NCBI GenBank assembly: GCA_004556155.1
Contig: SFIM01000005.1
Coordinates: 47,165-111,164, forward strand
DNA from: Clostridiales bacterium
GTDB taxonomy: Bacteria; Bacillota; Clostridia; Christensenellales; Aristaeellaceae
DNA length: 64,000 nucleotides
Reading direction: 5' to 3'
Both the position numbers and the translations under genes were made by a program. Within the stretch, counting starts at the first letter, position 1, and each line of letters opens with the position of its first letter. Below, piece after piece: positions 44,306-52,689 of the stretch. The notes beneath the pieces were generated by a model that did not search any database, was not told the DNA's origin, and worked only from the letters and a program-made list of their open reading frames with translations.

Positions 44306-45298
44306 CTACTTCCACATTTGCACAATATCCACAGCTTTGAAATAGTGATTGATGATTTCCTGCGCCGTTTTGCCATTTTCCGCCATGCCATAGGCGCCCC
44401 ACTGGGACATTCCCACCCCATGGCCATAGCCGCGGCCGGACAACGCAAGCGTTCCATCCGAATAGGCAATATGGGTCAGCAGCGTTGATTTCATCTTGGT
44501 GCTGCCAATGGCGATACGGAATTCATTGGCCGAAACAGGCTGGCCGTTCAGCAGGATTTCTCCTACCCGGCCGCTGTCGTCCTTGGCTCCGGCCTGTACC
44601 GTTTCAATGCCGCCGTCCAGCTTCAACCCCGCATCGGCGACAGCCTGGATGACCTCCGCCTCCGTAAACTGCGTCGACCACTGCGCCGCATCCTGCGGAG
44701 CGCTTTCGCTCTCGTTGCCGTCCGTCACCTGGGTATAGGGCGCAGCCTGCTGATAATCCAGCCCGTTTTCCGCCGTATCGGTTTTGCCGCCCGAATGGGC
44801 ATGGAACCAGGCGTATATTGGCTCGTTCTGATAGCAGGCCACCATGCCGCGCGTATCCTTGACTGCCGCGCGGATGCGCTCGTTCACGCCCTCCGCATCG
44901 TAGGCCTGGGCTTCGCGGATATCGGTAGAGATATCCGCGCCCTCGTACATGCTTTTCTTTTCCATCAGAAATTTCAGCACAAACGTTCGAGCCAGGATAG
45001 CCTGAGCCTTGAGCGCCTCCTCGGGCCAGTCGTTTTTCATCTCACCCGCCAGCACGCCGCCAAGGTATTCCTCCAGACCCATTTCGTCGATCTTATCCTC
45101 TGACTGCACATAGACGTTCAGCACGGGCACGCCGTTCTGATCTACGCGGATATCCTCCGGCAGCTGGGGAAGATTGGCGTCTTGCGGCGCTTCCGTGGCC
45201 GCATCGGGCGTGGGCGAAGGCTGCATATCGCCGCCTGCGCAGGCTGTGCAGGCAAGGGCCAGGCACAGCAGAAAGGATAGTAGTACAGCTTTCTTCAT
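44306..45298 (-). CDS. spoIID: SpoIID/LytB domain lipoprotein
   Basis: A 330-residue SpoIID-domain protein. A lipoprotein-type signal (LALACTACAGG) and a Pro/Thr-rich linker (residues 25-50) precede the domain. Conserved parts: EEYLGGVLAGEM, EALKAQAILARTFVL, FHAHSGGKTDTAEN and the C-terminal SGRGYGHGVGMSQWGAYGMA. SpoIID is a lytic transglycosylase of the engulfment machinery; other family members act in vegetative wall metabolism. No SpoIIP or SpoIIM gene is nearby, so it may be a paralogue and not the engulfment protein. The RBS GGAGG lies in a stable hairpin. Confidence 0.88.
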   Translation of the reverse strand: MKKAVLLSFLLCLALACTACAGGDMQPSPTPDAATEAPQDANLPQLPEDIRVDQNGVPVLNVYVQSEDKIDEMGLEEYLGGVLAGEMKNDWPEEALKAQAILARTFVLKFLMEKKSMYEGADISTDIREAQAYDAEGVNERIRAAVKDTRGMVACYQNEPIYAWFHAHSGGKTDTAENGLDYQQAAPYTQVTDGNESESAPQDAAQWSTQFTEAEVIQAVADAGLKLDGGIETVQAGAKDDSGRVGEILLNGQPVSANEFRIAIGSTKMKSTLLTHIAYSDGTLALSGRGYGHGVGMSQWGAYGMAENGKTAQEIINHYFKAVDIVQMWK

Positions 45299-45306
45299 TT
45301 AAACAA

Positions 45307-45362
45307 TCCGCCTCCTGTATGCGTAGTATGCCCATTGAACACTTCGGCATGCAGAAGGCGGA
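45307..45362 (-). terminator. radA-spoIID intergenic hairpin holding the spoIID RBS
   Basis: On the minus strand TCCGCCTTCTG pairs with CAGGAGGCGGA (one G-U), enclosing a smaller CATGCC/GGCATA pairing, then TTGTTT. It looks like the radA terminator, but the 3' arm contains the GGAGG of the next gene, so it could block translation in read-through RNA. Confidence 0.6.
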
Positions 45363-45372
45363 AATTTGATTT

Positions 45373-46752
45373 TTATCTTCTCAGTCCCAGCAGCGTAATC
45401 GCCTGCGCCAGTGTTTTCACAGGAGTCAGCTCCACGCCTTCGGGCAGATGCAAGCGTTTAACAGAATCCGCCGGACACATGATATGTCGGAAGCCCAGCC
45501 GCACGCACTCGTTGATGCGGCGCTCCATCTGCGTGATGGCGCGGATCTCGCCCGTCAGGCCCACCTCGCCCATCACGGCCAGGTCGCTGGGCAGCGGACT
45601 ATCAGACAAGGAGGAAGCCACCGCCACGCACAGCGGCAGATCAACCGCAGGCTCAGACAGCGACAGGCCGCCAGCGACGTTAACATATACGTCCTGATTG
45701 TACATGCGCAGGCCCGCGCGCTTTTCCAGTACCGCCAGCAGCAGCGCCACGCGCGCCTGATCCGCGCCGTTGACCGTTCTGCGCGGCACGGCGTAAAAGG
45801 ACTGCGCCGCCAGCGCCTGCAGATCCACCAGCATCGGGCGGCTGCCCTCCATGCAGCAAAACACCACCGAGCCGCTGGCCCCCGAGGCACGATGCGATAT
45901 CAGCGTTTCGGATGCGTTTTCAACGGGCATCATGCCCTCGCCCGTCATCTCAAACATGCCCAGCTCATTGACCGAGCCGAAGCGGTTTTTGACCGCGCGC
46001 AGCAGACGATACTCATGCTGATAGTCGCCTTCAAAGTACAGCACCACATCCACCATGTGCTCCAGCACGCGGGGGCCGGCAATCGCACCCTCCTTGGTGA
46101 CATGCCCCACCAGGATGATGGCGCAGCCGTTGGTCTTGGCATAACGCATCAGCACCGCCGCGCTTTCACGCACCTGGCTGACGCTGCCCGGCGCGCTGGC
46201 AAGGTCAGGGCGGTACATGGTCTGGATGGAGTCGATCACGGCGAAATCCGGCTGGATGGTATTGAGCTTTTCCTCAATCGCGTCCATGGCGTTTTCGGCC
46301 AGCACCAGAATCTCCTCATGCCCCACGCCCAGGCGGTCGGCGCGCAGGCGAATCTGCCGTGTGCTTTCCTCACCCGTTACATACAGCACACGCTTGCCCA
46401 TGCGCGCCATGCGCGCGCACACCTGCAGCAGCAGCGTGCTTTTGCCCACGCCCGGCTCGCCGCCCACCAGCATCAGCGAGCCCTCCACAATGCCGCCGCC
46501 CAGCACGCGGTCAAACTCGCCGATGCCGGTAGGCTCGTGCGTCTGCGCACCCGCCTCGATCTCATAGATCTTCTGCGCCTGCGCGCCGGTGCCGCCGCGC
46601 TGCTTCTGCGGCTTGGGCGCGATGGCCGATACAGCCTGAGGCGCGGTTTCCTCCAGCGTATTCCAGCTTTCGCAGGATGGGCATTTGCCATACCAGCGCG
46701 GGGATTCATATCCGCAGGCGGAGCAGACAAAAATGGTCTTTGGTTTGGGCAT
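45373..46752 (-). CDS. radA: DNA repair protein RadA/Sms
   Basis: A 459-residue RecA-like branch-migration helicase. The N-terminal zinc finger has CSACGYES and CPSCESW. Walker A is GEPGVGKSTLLLQ (about residues 95-107), the RadA-specific KNRFGSVNELGMFEM follows, and the C-terminal Lon-like domain ends with PVKTLAQAI. Length is standard. It acts in recombination and repair of branched DNA. The RBS AAGGAGG precedes the ATG at 46752. A divergent promoter serves the metallophosphoesterase gene. Confidence 0.97.
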   Translation of the reverse strand: MPKPKTIFVCSACGYESPRWYGKCPSCESWNTLEETAPQAVSAIAPKPQKQRGGTGAQAQKIYEIEAGAQTHEPTGIGEFDRVLGGGIVEGSLMLVGGEPGVGKSTLLLQVCARMARMGKRVLYVTGEESTRQIRLRADRLGVGHEEILVLAENAMDAIEEKLNTIQPDFAVIDSIQTMYRPDLASAPGSVSQVRESAAVLMRYAKTNGCAIILVGHVTKEGAIAGPRVLEHMVDVVLYFEGDYQHEYRLLRAVKNRFGSVNELGMFEMTGEGMMPVENASETLISHRASGASGSVVFCCMEGSRPMLVDLQALAAQSFYAVPRRTVNGADQARVALLLAVLEKRAGLRMYNQDVYVNVAGGLSLSEPAVDLPLCVAVASSLSDSPLPSDLAVMGEVGLTGEIRAITQMERRINECVRLGFRHIMCPADSVKRLHLPEGVELTPVKTLAQAITLLGLRR

Positions 46753-46840
46753 TGCGCAAGCCTCCTTCTACAGCTTTGTTTAATTCGCCTTGTTCCCCGC
46801 TTTTTCCTGCTGTTTTTACAAGATCGCCCGCTATTTTCCA

Positions 46841-46869
46841 TTGCCATCCCCCCTGCGATTGGCTATAAT
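46841..46869 (+). promoter_or_regulatory. SigA promoter of the metallophosphoesterase gene
   Basis: TTGCCA (46841-46846) and TATAAT (46864-46869) are 17 bases apart, 30 bases ahead of the start codon. Confidence 0.7.
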
Positions 46870-46899
46870 AAAGCGGTATTACTAAAGGAGCCTGAACGC

Positions 46900-47970
46900 A
46901 TGCGCAAAAGCCGTTCCCTGTTTACCGACGCCAAGCCCCGCCGCACTGGCGCGCTGGTGTATCCCATGCTGCTGATTCTGCTGCTGGCCGTGATTGTCGC
47001 GCTCAACTTTGTCAACAACGGCCGCGTGAAGCTGTTAAATGAGGATGTAACCATCACATCCCTAAGCAAGGATCTGGAGAAGTTCCGCATCCTGCACATC
47101 AGCGATCTGCACGGCAACGAATACGGCGCGAATCAATCCACCATCTCCACCATGCTGAAAACCGCGCGCTACAACGCCGTGTGCATCACGGGCGACGTAT
47201 GCGCGCCGGATGGCAATTACGACGCTTTTCTTAAGCTGATCGACGTATTTGCCGGGCGCGTGCCGGTATACTTTGTTGCGGGCGATGAGGATCCCGCGCC
47301 CATTGCCGCGCAGCCCAATACGCCCGAGCGCGTAAAGGCCGATTATGTGCTGGCTGCCGAGGAGCACGGCGCGATTTATCTGGATTCCCCTCAAAAGCTG
47401 ACCGTAGGCAAAAGCGCCGTCTGGTTCTGCCCGGAATCCATGTACGGGCTGGATATCGATTCCTCCCGTGCGGCTTATCAGGCGCGCCACACGGCGTTGA
47501 CCAATCAGCCGCAGAACACCCCAGAGCAGGCCGCGCAGCTTCAGGTGATTGACTATCAGCTTGCTGTGCTGGATCAAATTGATGCTGCAATGAAGGAGAT
47601 GCAGGATTCGGATGTGCAGATTGCGTTGACACATCATCCGTTGACTGAAACCACCATCAAAACCCTGCAGCAATGGTCAGGCAGCGAGGAGAACGCCTTT
47701 TTGCGCAGCGTGTCGCTGGTGCTGGCCGGGCACTACTGCGGCGGCCAGGTGCGCGTGCCCTTTGCCGGCGCGCTCAAGGCGCCGGATTCCGCCAACATCA
47801 GCGGCTGGTTTCCGCAGGATAACCTGATCCAGGGGCTGAGCACCATTCAGGGCGTTACGCAGTATATCAGCCCCGGGCTTGGCGTATCGGATGCTTATCC
47901 AATCCCGCTGCGTATGTTCAACACCCCGTCCATTACCATTCTGACCTTAACCAGTGTACTGAAATTCTAA
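46900..47970 (+). CDS. Membrane-anchored metallophosphoesterase
   Basis: A 356-residue calcineurin-like phosphoesterase (YaeI/YkuE-like). One membrane helix (about 22-42) anchors it. Dimetal motifs: ILHISDLHGNEYG (D-x-H), CITGDVCAPDG (GD), VAGDEDP in place of the usual GNHD/E, THHP and LAGHYCGGQVR in place of GHxHGGQ. Two of the five motifs are therefore altered: Asn of GNH is replaced by AGDED, and the second His of GHTH is Tyr-Cys. Activity may be reduced or changed. RBS AAAGGAG is nine bases from the ATG at 46900; the longer upstream frame is antisense to radA. Confidence 0.85.
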   Translation: MRKSRSLFTDAKPRRTGALVYPMLLILLLAVIVALNFVNNGRVKLLNEDVTITSLSKDLEKFRILHISDLHGNEYGANQSTISTMLKTARYNAVCITGDVCAPDGNYDAFLKLIDVFAGRVPVYFVAGDEDPAPIAAQPNTPERVKADYVLAAEEHGAIYLDSPQKLTVGKSAVWFCPESMYGLDIDSSRAAYQARHTALTNQPQNTPEQAAQLQVIDYQLAVLDQIDAAMKEMQDSDVQIALTHHPLTETTIKTLQQWSGSEENAFLRSVSLVLAGHYCGGQVRVPFAGALKAPDSANISGWFPQDNLIQGLSTIQGVTQYISPGLGVSDAYPIPLRMFNTPSITILTLTSVLKF

Positions 47971-47976
47971 TCATGC

Positions 47977-48012
47977 AAAAAGCCCTCCTGGGATTTTCCG
48001 AGAGGGCTTTTT
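47977..48012. terminator. Bidirectional terminator
   Basis: A perfect 11-base stem AAAAAGCCCTC/GAGGGCTTTTT with a 14-base loop between the convergent metallophosphoesterase and sulfatase genes. Confidence 0.92.
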
Positions 48013-48023
48013 CATATTCACTA

Positions 48024-49511
48024 TTAGCGGCTGTATTCTGTCTGACTAACCGGTGAGAACGTCACCTGGCCGTTGGATTCCTTGCCCAAGCGGCAAAGCT
48101 GGCCGCGGCCGCAGACAGGCTCGCGCGCGCCATCGATTTCAGGGTTTACATAACGGGCGAACCAGTCGTCCAGCATGGCCTTCATCTCGGCCGCCTTGGC
48201 TTCGATAAACTTGGGGCCATAGAAGAAGCAGCGGTTTTCTTCCAGCAGGTTAAACTGCTCACGCTCATCATGCACCAGATCGTATAGCTCATGCGGGCCG
48301 TAGGGATAACGATGGATGTACTTCCATTCCTTGGTGCGGATCATGCGGTTGGGACCGTACTCGTCAAAGACGGTGATCGCCTCATGATACTCCTCCGAGG
48401 CGTCGCTGAGCAGCAGGTTCTTAAAGCTCCGTCCGGGCAGCTCCGCAGCTTCCGGATTCTCGTAGCCCAACAGATCCAGGAGCGTAGGCATAAAGTCGTA
48501 AGCAGAAAGCAAGCTGTCCGTCTTTACGCCCGCGCGGATAACGCCGGGGAAATTGAAGATGCAAGGCACCTTCACGGCAGTATCAAACAGATTGAGCGGG
48601 AAGGTCGCATTGCCCTTGCCCCATACACCATGCTGGCCGCAGCTGAAGCCGTTATCGCTGGTATAGACGATCAGCGTGTTATCGCGGATGCCCTTTTCTT
48701 CCAGCTTGGCCACGATTCTGCCCACGCTGTCATCCACGCCCTGCACAGCCGCATAGTAGCCGCTGAGCAGATCGCGCAGCGTCAGAAACTCCCTGCTCTT
48801 ATCCGCAAAGGTCAGGCTGTAAGCGATGTCGTGCGGAAACTGAATGCTGCCTGGGCTGCGCTTATCCTGGGGAACGTCGGCGAAGGTGCAGTTGTTATAA
48901 TAGTAATCGACATATTCCTTTTTGTGCTGATCCACATGCGGGCTGTGCGGCGCGGTGAAGGAAAGGTTGAGATAGAACGGCTCGTCCTTATCCGCGCATT
49001 CATCGATAAAGCCCAGCGCATCGTCGGTAATCACGTCGGTCAGGTAGCCCTCGGTCTGCACCTGCTGCGTGCCGCGGAAAGCGCCGGAATTCCAATAGGT
49101 TCCGCTGCCGCCCGGCGTAACAAACCAGTGGCTATAGCTCTTTTGCGGCTTGCAGGTAGCGCCCATATGCCATTTGCCGCTGATGCCGCAGGTATAGCCG
49201 TTTTTCGCCAGGATATCCGTATAGCCGGTAATGCCTTCCAGATAGTCGATAGGCGGATCGTTCTTTTTATCGCCGTTGCCCACGCGCAGCCAATCCTGAA
49301 TTCCATGCTGGCTGGGAATGCGCCCGGTCAGCAGCGAGGCGCGCGCGGGCGAGCACACAGGCGATACGCAGAAGAAATTATCCAGCTGTACGCCGCCGGC
49401 GGCCAGCGCGTCGATATTGGGCGTGCGGATTTCCTTATTGCCGGTACACCCCAAAGACCAGTATCCCTGATCGTCCGTTAGAATCATGATAACGTTCGGA
49501 TTTTTCGTCAT
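48024..49511 (-). CDS. Sulfatase family protein
   Basis: A 495-residue arylsulfatase-type hydrolase. VIMILTDDQGYWSLGC carries the metal-binding Asp pair, and VSPVCSPARASLLTGR holds C-x-P-x-R, whose Cys must be converted to formylglycine by an anaerobic maturase (not in the window). Downstream motifs include GKWHMGATCK and TSDNGFSCGQHGVWGK. There is no signal peptide, so it appears cytoplasmic, acting on imported sulfated sugars or a related ester; phosphonate hydrolases share this fold. The start at 49511 has AAAGGAG ten bases upstream. It is divergent from the PocR-AraC regulator, its probable controller. Confidence 0.92.
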   Translation of the reverse strand: MTKNPNVIMILTDDQGYWSLGCTGNKEIRTPNIDALAAGGVQLDNFFCVSPVCSPARASLLTGRIPSQHGIQDWLRVGNGDKKNDPPIDYLEGITGYTDILAKNGYTCGISGKWHMGATCKPQKSYSHWFVTPGGSGTYWNSGAFRGTQQVQTEGYLTDVITDDALGFIDECADKDEPFYLNLSFTAPHSPHVDQHKKEYVDYYYNNCTFADVPQDKRSPGSIQFPHDIAYSLTFADKSREFLTLRDLLSGYYAAVQGVDDSVGRIVAKLEEKGIRDNTLIVYTSDNGFSCGQHGVWGKGNATFPLNLFDTAVKVPCIFNFPGVIRAGVKTDSLLSAYDFMPTLLDLLGYENPEAAELPGRSFKNLLLSDASEEYHEAITVFDEYGPNRMIRTKEWKYIHRYPYGPHELYDLVHDEREQFNLLEENRCFFYGPKFIEAKAAEMKAMLDDWFARYVNPEIDGAREPVCGRGQLCRLGKESNGQVTFSPVSQTEYSR

Positions 49512-49613
49512 AATGAATACGCTCCTTTTATCAGCCTTGGACGCATGAGGCGGCAAACGCCGTCTTTGCTTGTTATTTTAGCATTCCCACGCCAAACTGT
49601 TCCAGCAAAAAAG

Positions 49614-49672
49614 TGCAGATAATCTCCAAAAATCTGCAATGGCTTTACAGTCTCGTTTCTTTTTGCTATGAT
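49614..49672 (+). promoter_or_regulatory. Regulator promoter and candidate operator (sulfatase/AraC intergenic region)
   Basis: TTTACA (49644-49649) and TATGAT (49667-49672) are 17 bases apart and serve the regulator. Just upstream lies an inverted repeat TGCAGAT-N11-ATCTGCA (49614-49638), positioned between the two divergent genes, a plausible AraC-type site. The sulfatase side shows only a weak -10, as expected for an activated promoter. Confidence 0.55.
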
Positions 49673-49714
49673 GTCGAATAGAAAATGCAAAATCGCCGAT
49701 AGGAGGTGAAGGAC

Positions 49715-50620
49715 ATGGAAAACGAAAAGGCGCTGATGGCGCTGCTATCCCGGCTGGAAAAGCTAAACCGAATCATAATTATCAAGGATTTCGTTGGTTT
49801 TCTAAGCTGGAACACCTCTCTTGGCGGCATTCTGGTGCCGCACGTTGGGCATCATTGCGCGTTTTGCACCGCCATGAAGCAAAACGAGCAGGCTTATGCC
49901 TGCTGCGTCACGTGCAGCAAGGTGCATCAATGGCTTTGCCAGCGAAAAGGCGAGCCGTTTATCCGGGACTGCCAGTTTGGGCTGAGCGAGTATTCCGTGC
50001 CGATCCTGTTAGACGATATATGCATCGGGTCATTATCGGTGGGCATGTATTGCCAGGATACGCAGGAATCGGACGAGAGAATCGAAGCTCTGGCCCGAAA
50101 ATGGGGCATGCGTGCGGAGGAGCTGATCGCCTTCAGACAGCAGTCGGTCTGCGCCGCCGCCCCAACCGAGGATGAAAAGGCCGTATTCGATATCGTCGCC
50201 TTTATATTGGCCGATCTATTTCGGCCCTATGCATCCATGGCAAAGGAGCGCGCTGAATCCCCCACTGAAACCGCATTTGAAAACATCATGTCCTACCTGT
50301 ATAACCATTATACAGATTCCTCACTGACGGTGGCGCAGATCGCGGCCGCCTGCAACTACTCCGAATCGCACATCAGCCATGTATTCAGCCAGCGCATGCA
50401 CATGAACCTGCGCACCTATATCAAACAGCTGCGCATCAACGTGGCCAAGGGAATGCTCAAGCACGGCTGCAGCGTATCGACAGCCGCATACGCAAGCGGC
50501 TTTAACGACGCCAACTATTTCTGCACCGTTTTCCATGCCATGGTGGGCATGAGCCCATCGCGCTTTGCGCGCCACGCATGGCCCAATCCCGCAGACCGTC
50601 AGCCTGGCGGCCCGCAATGA
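49715..50620 (+). CDS. PocR sensor domain AraC family regulator
   Basis: A 301-residue regulator. Residues about 10-170 are a PocR-type ligand-sensing domain with a cluster of Cys (HCAFCTAMKQNEQ, ACCVTCSK and IRDCQFGLSEYSVPI), a pattern also seen in PduR/PocR-like sensors of small organic molecules. Residues about 190-290 are the AraC DNA-binding domain with two helix-turn-helices (SLTVAQIAAACNYSESHISHVF and VSTAAYASGFNDANYFCTVF). The start at 49715 has AGGAGG eight bases upstream. Its divergent position suggests that it controls the sulfatase gene; the ligand is unknown. Confidence 0.9.
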   Translation: MENEKALMALLSRLEKLNRIIIIKDFVGFLSWNTSLGGILVPHVGHHCAFCTAMKQNEQAYACCVTCSKVHQWLCQRKGEPFIRDCQFGLSEYSVPILLDDICIGSLSVGMYCQDTQESDERIEALARKWGMRAEELIAFRQQSVCAAAPTEDEKAVFDIVAFILADLFRPYASMAKERAESPTETAFENIMSYLYNHYTDSSLTVAQIAAACNYSESHISHVFSQRMHMNLRTYIKQLRINVAKGMLKHGCSVSTAAYASGFNDANYFCTVFHAMVGMSPSRFARHAWPNPADRQPGGPQ

Positions 50621-50729
50621 CACGCTTATTCCGGCCCGGTCCCGGAAAACGCGCTGCGTTTCAGGCAGCCTGCATGGGTCGGTCGAAAGACGGCTTCGCA
50701 AATAAATTCAAAAATTTTGAAAAAAGCCC

Positions 50730-50758
50730 TTGACAATCGCAGGCAAGTTGGATATAAT
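50730..50758 (+). promoter_or_regulatory. SigA promoter of the tRNA pair
   Basis: TTGACA (50730-50735) and TATAAT (50753-50758) match the consensus exactly with a 17-base spacer, 22-29 bases before the first tRNA. Confidence 0.85.
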
Positions 50759-50786
50759 ATCCCTCGCAGTCAGTTCTGCACTGTGT

Positions 50787-50860
50787 TGGGGAATGGTGTA
50801 ACGGCAGCACCTACGACTCTGACTCGTATTGTCAAGGTTCAAATCCTTGTTCCCCAGCCA
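50787..50860 (+). tRNA. tRNA-Gln (CUG)
   Basis: Cloverleaf by eye: acceptor TGGGGAA/TTCCCCA, anticodon stem TACGA/TCGTA with loop CTCTGAC giving anticodon CUG, T-arm with GGTTCAAATCC, discriminator G and encoded CCA. It is read by GlnRS, whose gene is at 12.1 kb. Confidence 0.97.
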
Positions 50861-50864
50861 TTTT

Positions 50865-50940
50865 GCCTCCGTTGTCTAGTGGCCTAGGACGCGGCCCTCT
50901 CAAGGCTGAAACACCGGTTCGAATCCGGTCGGAGGTGCCA
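50865..50940 (+). tRNA. tRNA-Glu (CUC)
   Basis: Acceptor GCCTCCG/CGGAGGT with a G-U first pair, anticodon loop CTCTCAA giving CUC, T-arm GGTTCGAATCC, discriminator G and encoded CCA. It is four bases after tRNA-Gln and in the same transcript. Confidence 0.97.
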
Positions 50941-50947
50941 CAAAAGC

Positions 50948-50973
50948 AAACCGCTTGTGCGGTTTCTTTTTTT
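50948..50973 (+). terminator. Terminator of the tRNA operon
   Basis: AAACCGC/GCGGTTT with a four-base loop followed by C and seven T. Confidence 0.92.
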
Positions 50974-50983
50974 GCTTATTTTT

Positions 50984-51018
50984 AAACCCTCCCCAGGCAA
51001 GCGCCTGAAAGAGGGTTC
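50984..51018 (-). terminator. Terminator of the radC-ydcF operon
   Basis: On the minus strand AACCCTC pairs with GAGGGTT, and inside it CAGGCG pairs with GCCTG; a short T-rich tract follows (TTTAAAAATAAG). Confidence 0.7.
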
Positions 51019-51025
51019 ATTTTTA

Positions 51026-51643
51026 TCAATAAGGCAGGATACTCCATTTTTGCAGCAGGTATTTCACCCAGGCAAGCGCCTCGCGGTAATGATTCTTGGG
51101 CCAGTAGATCAGCTTGATGGGCGCGCCCACGCCCTGCGGCTCAAAGCCGGTATCGCGCGCCAATGCCATCGCACGCGGCAGGTGATAATTGCTGGTTACG
51201 ATCAGCACCTTTTTCACATCATCCCCCAACAGCTTCTGCGCGTTGGTCAGGTTCTGACGGGTATTGAAAGAGGTGTCATCCATCAGGATATCCCCCTCCG
51301 GCACGCCATTTGACACCAGATAATCGTGCATCGCCTGCGCCTCAGTCATTGGCTCATTGCCACCCTGCGCGCCGCACACGACAATGACCTGCGGATGCGC
51401 ACGGTACTGCTCCAATGCCAATTCCATGCGATACTGCAATTGCAGGCTCAGGGTACCGTCGGGCTTCACCTGTGCGCCCAGCACAATGATTGCCTGGGTG
51501 GTTCCATCCGGCTTTGGCACAGTGTATTCCTTTACGCATACAAAGGCCACCAATGCAGTCCATAATACAAAGCCCAGAAGGGCCAAGCGCAGCAGCACAC
51601 GCAGCAGCATAGGACACCGCCTTTTCGTTTTGCTCTTTTTCAT
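51026..51643 (-). CDS. YdcF/SanA family membrane protein (DUF218)
   Basis: A 205-residue protein with an N-terminal membrane helix (about residues 12-32) and an external DUF218 domain: AIIVLGAQVKPDGTLSLQLQ, VVCGAQGGNEP, MTEAQAMHDYL and VLIVTSNYHLPRAMALARD. The family is linked to cell-envelope barrier functions and lipid-linked sugar handling, but a reaction has not been settled. It follows radC by ten bases with RBS AAGGAG. Confidence 0.85.
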   Translation of the reverse strand: MKKSKTKRRCPMLLRVLLRLALLGFVLWTALVAFVCVKEYTVPKPDGTTQAIIVLGAQVKPDGTLSLQLQYRMELALEQYRAHPQVIVVCGAQGGNEPMTEAQAMHDYLVSNGVPEGDILMDDTSFNTRQNLTNAQKLLGDDVKKVLIVTSNYHLPRAMALARDTGFEPQGVGAPIKLIYWPKNHYREALAWVKYLLQKWSILPY

Positions 51644-51653
51644 TCATTTCTCC

Positions 51654-52436
51654 TTACGAATCGCGATCTTTGGGGATCACGCCTTCCAGATAGATTTCAT
51701 TCTGAACAGATGGCAGAATCCGCTCAAAGTTCTGCGCTGCCTGCGAGACTTCTCCGCTGTCAGCACAAATCAGGCCGCCGCGGCGGAAGCTGAAGGTTTC
51801 ATTGGGCGCAACAATCAAATGGTCATACAGCTTGATGCCCACACCGTCCAGCAGCGCGGCAATGCCATTTGTCAACTGAATATCTTCAATGGATGGCTGT
51901 GCTGTGCCGCTGGGATGATTGTGCGTAATCACCGCCCCCATCGCGTCGCACTGGCTCAGGGCGCTGAGCACATGGCGGGCGTAGACGCGCACCTCAGCGA
52001 TATCGCCGCTGGAAATCAGCACGGTGTTGACCCGGCGCATCTGCGCATCCAGGCAGATCACATAGAATTTTTCGTACCGTTCGCCCTCAAACAGCCCTTC
52101 GCAATAGCGCACGGACTGATCCTGATTCTTCATCTCCGGGTTTTCAGCTTCAACACTGCGGCGATATGCCCTGAACAAGGGCACCATCATATTGATGAAC
52201 ACAGCCGCGCTGTCGCCAATGCCGGGCGTTTTCATCAATTCCTGTGGCGTGGCTTGCAGCACGCGATGGAGAGAACCGAAGCGATCCAGCAGCGCATAGG
52301 CAATCGGCTTGGTATCACGCCGCGGAATGGCGTAGGTAAGCAGGAGTTCCAGCACCTCGTGTTCGCCAAAGGCGTCCAGTCCCATGCGCAGATAACGCTC
52401 CCGCAGCCTTTCGCGGTGTCCGTCGTGATGATCCAT
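51654..52436 (-). CDS. radC: RadC family JAB-domain protein
   Basis: A 260-residue protein. An N-terminal helix-hairpin-helix region (about 20-80, LLTYAIPRRDTKPIAYALL and TPGIGDSAAVF) precedes a JAMM/MPN-like domain with the metal motif VITHNHPSGTAQPSIEDIQLT. The family was named for DNA repair, though the real role is uncertain. The ATG at 52436 has AAGGAG ten bases upstream; a GTG six bases earlier is also possible. It is divergent from cdaA. Confidence 0.93.
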   Translation of the reverse strand: MDHHDGHRERLRERYLRMGLDAFGEHEVLELLLTYAIPRRDTKPIAYALLDRFGSLHRVLQATPQELMKTPGIGDSAAVFINMMVPLFRAYRRSVEAENPEMKNQDQSVRYCEGLFEGERYEKFYVICLDAQMRRVNTVLISSGDIAEVRVYARHVLSALSQCDAMGAVITHNHPSGTAQPSIEDIQLTNGIAALLDGVGIKLYDHLIVAPNETFSFRRGGLICADSGEVSQAAQNFERILPSVQNEIYLEGVIPKDRDS

Positions 52437-52627
52437 GCCCACAGCGCTCCTTTGTGTCCAGATTGCCCGCTTTATGCATTTCAGGCCATATGCTATTTAC
52501 ATTATAGCATATCCGCCGCCGCTTGCCTACCGTTCAGGGAAGATTTTACACTTTTCCATCCTATCTGGAATTTGAAATCGATCCATAATTTATTCTTACT
52601 TTTTTTACATTCTGGGGCTTTTTCCCC

Positions 52628-52656
52628 TTAACAAATTATTAAGATTTTGTTATAAT
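52628..52656 (+). promoter_or_regulatory. SigA promoter of the cdaA operon
   Basis: TTAACA (52628-52633) and TATAAT (52651-52656) are 17 bases apart. Confidence 0.75.
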
Positions 52657-52689
52657 AAGAGCATCGCAGGAAAGTGAGGTCGTTGCCGC

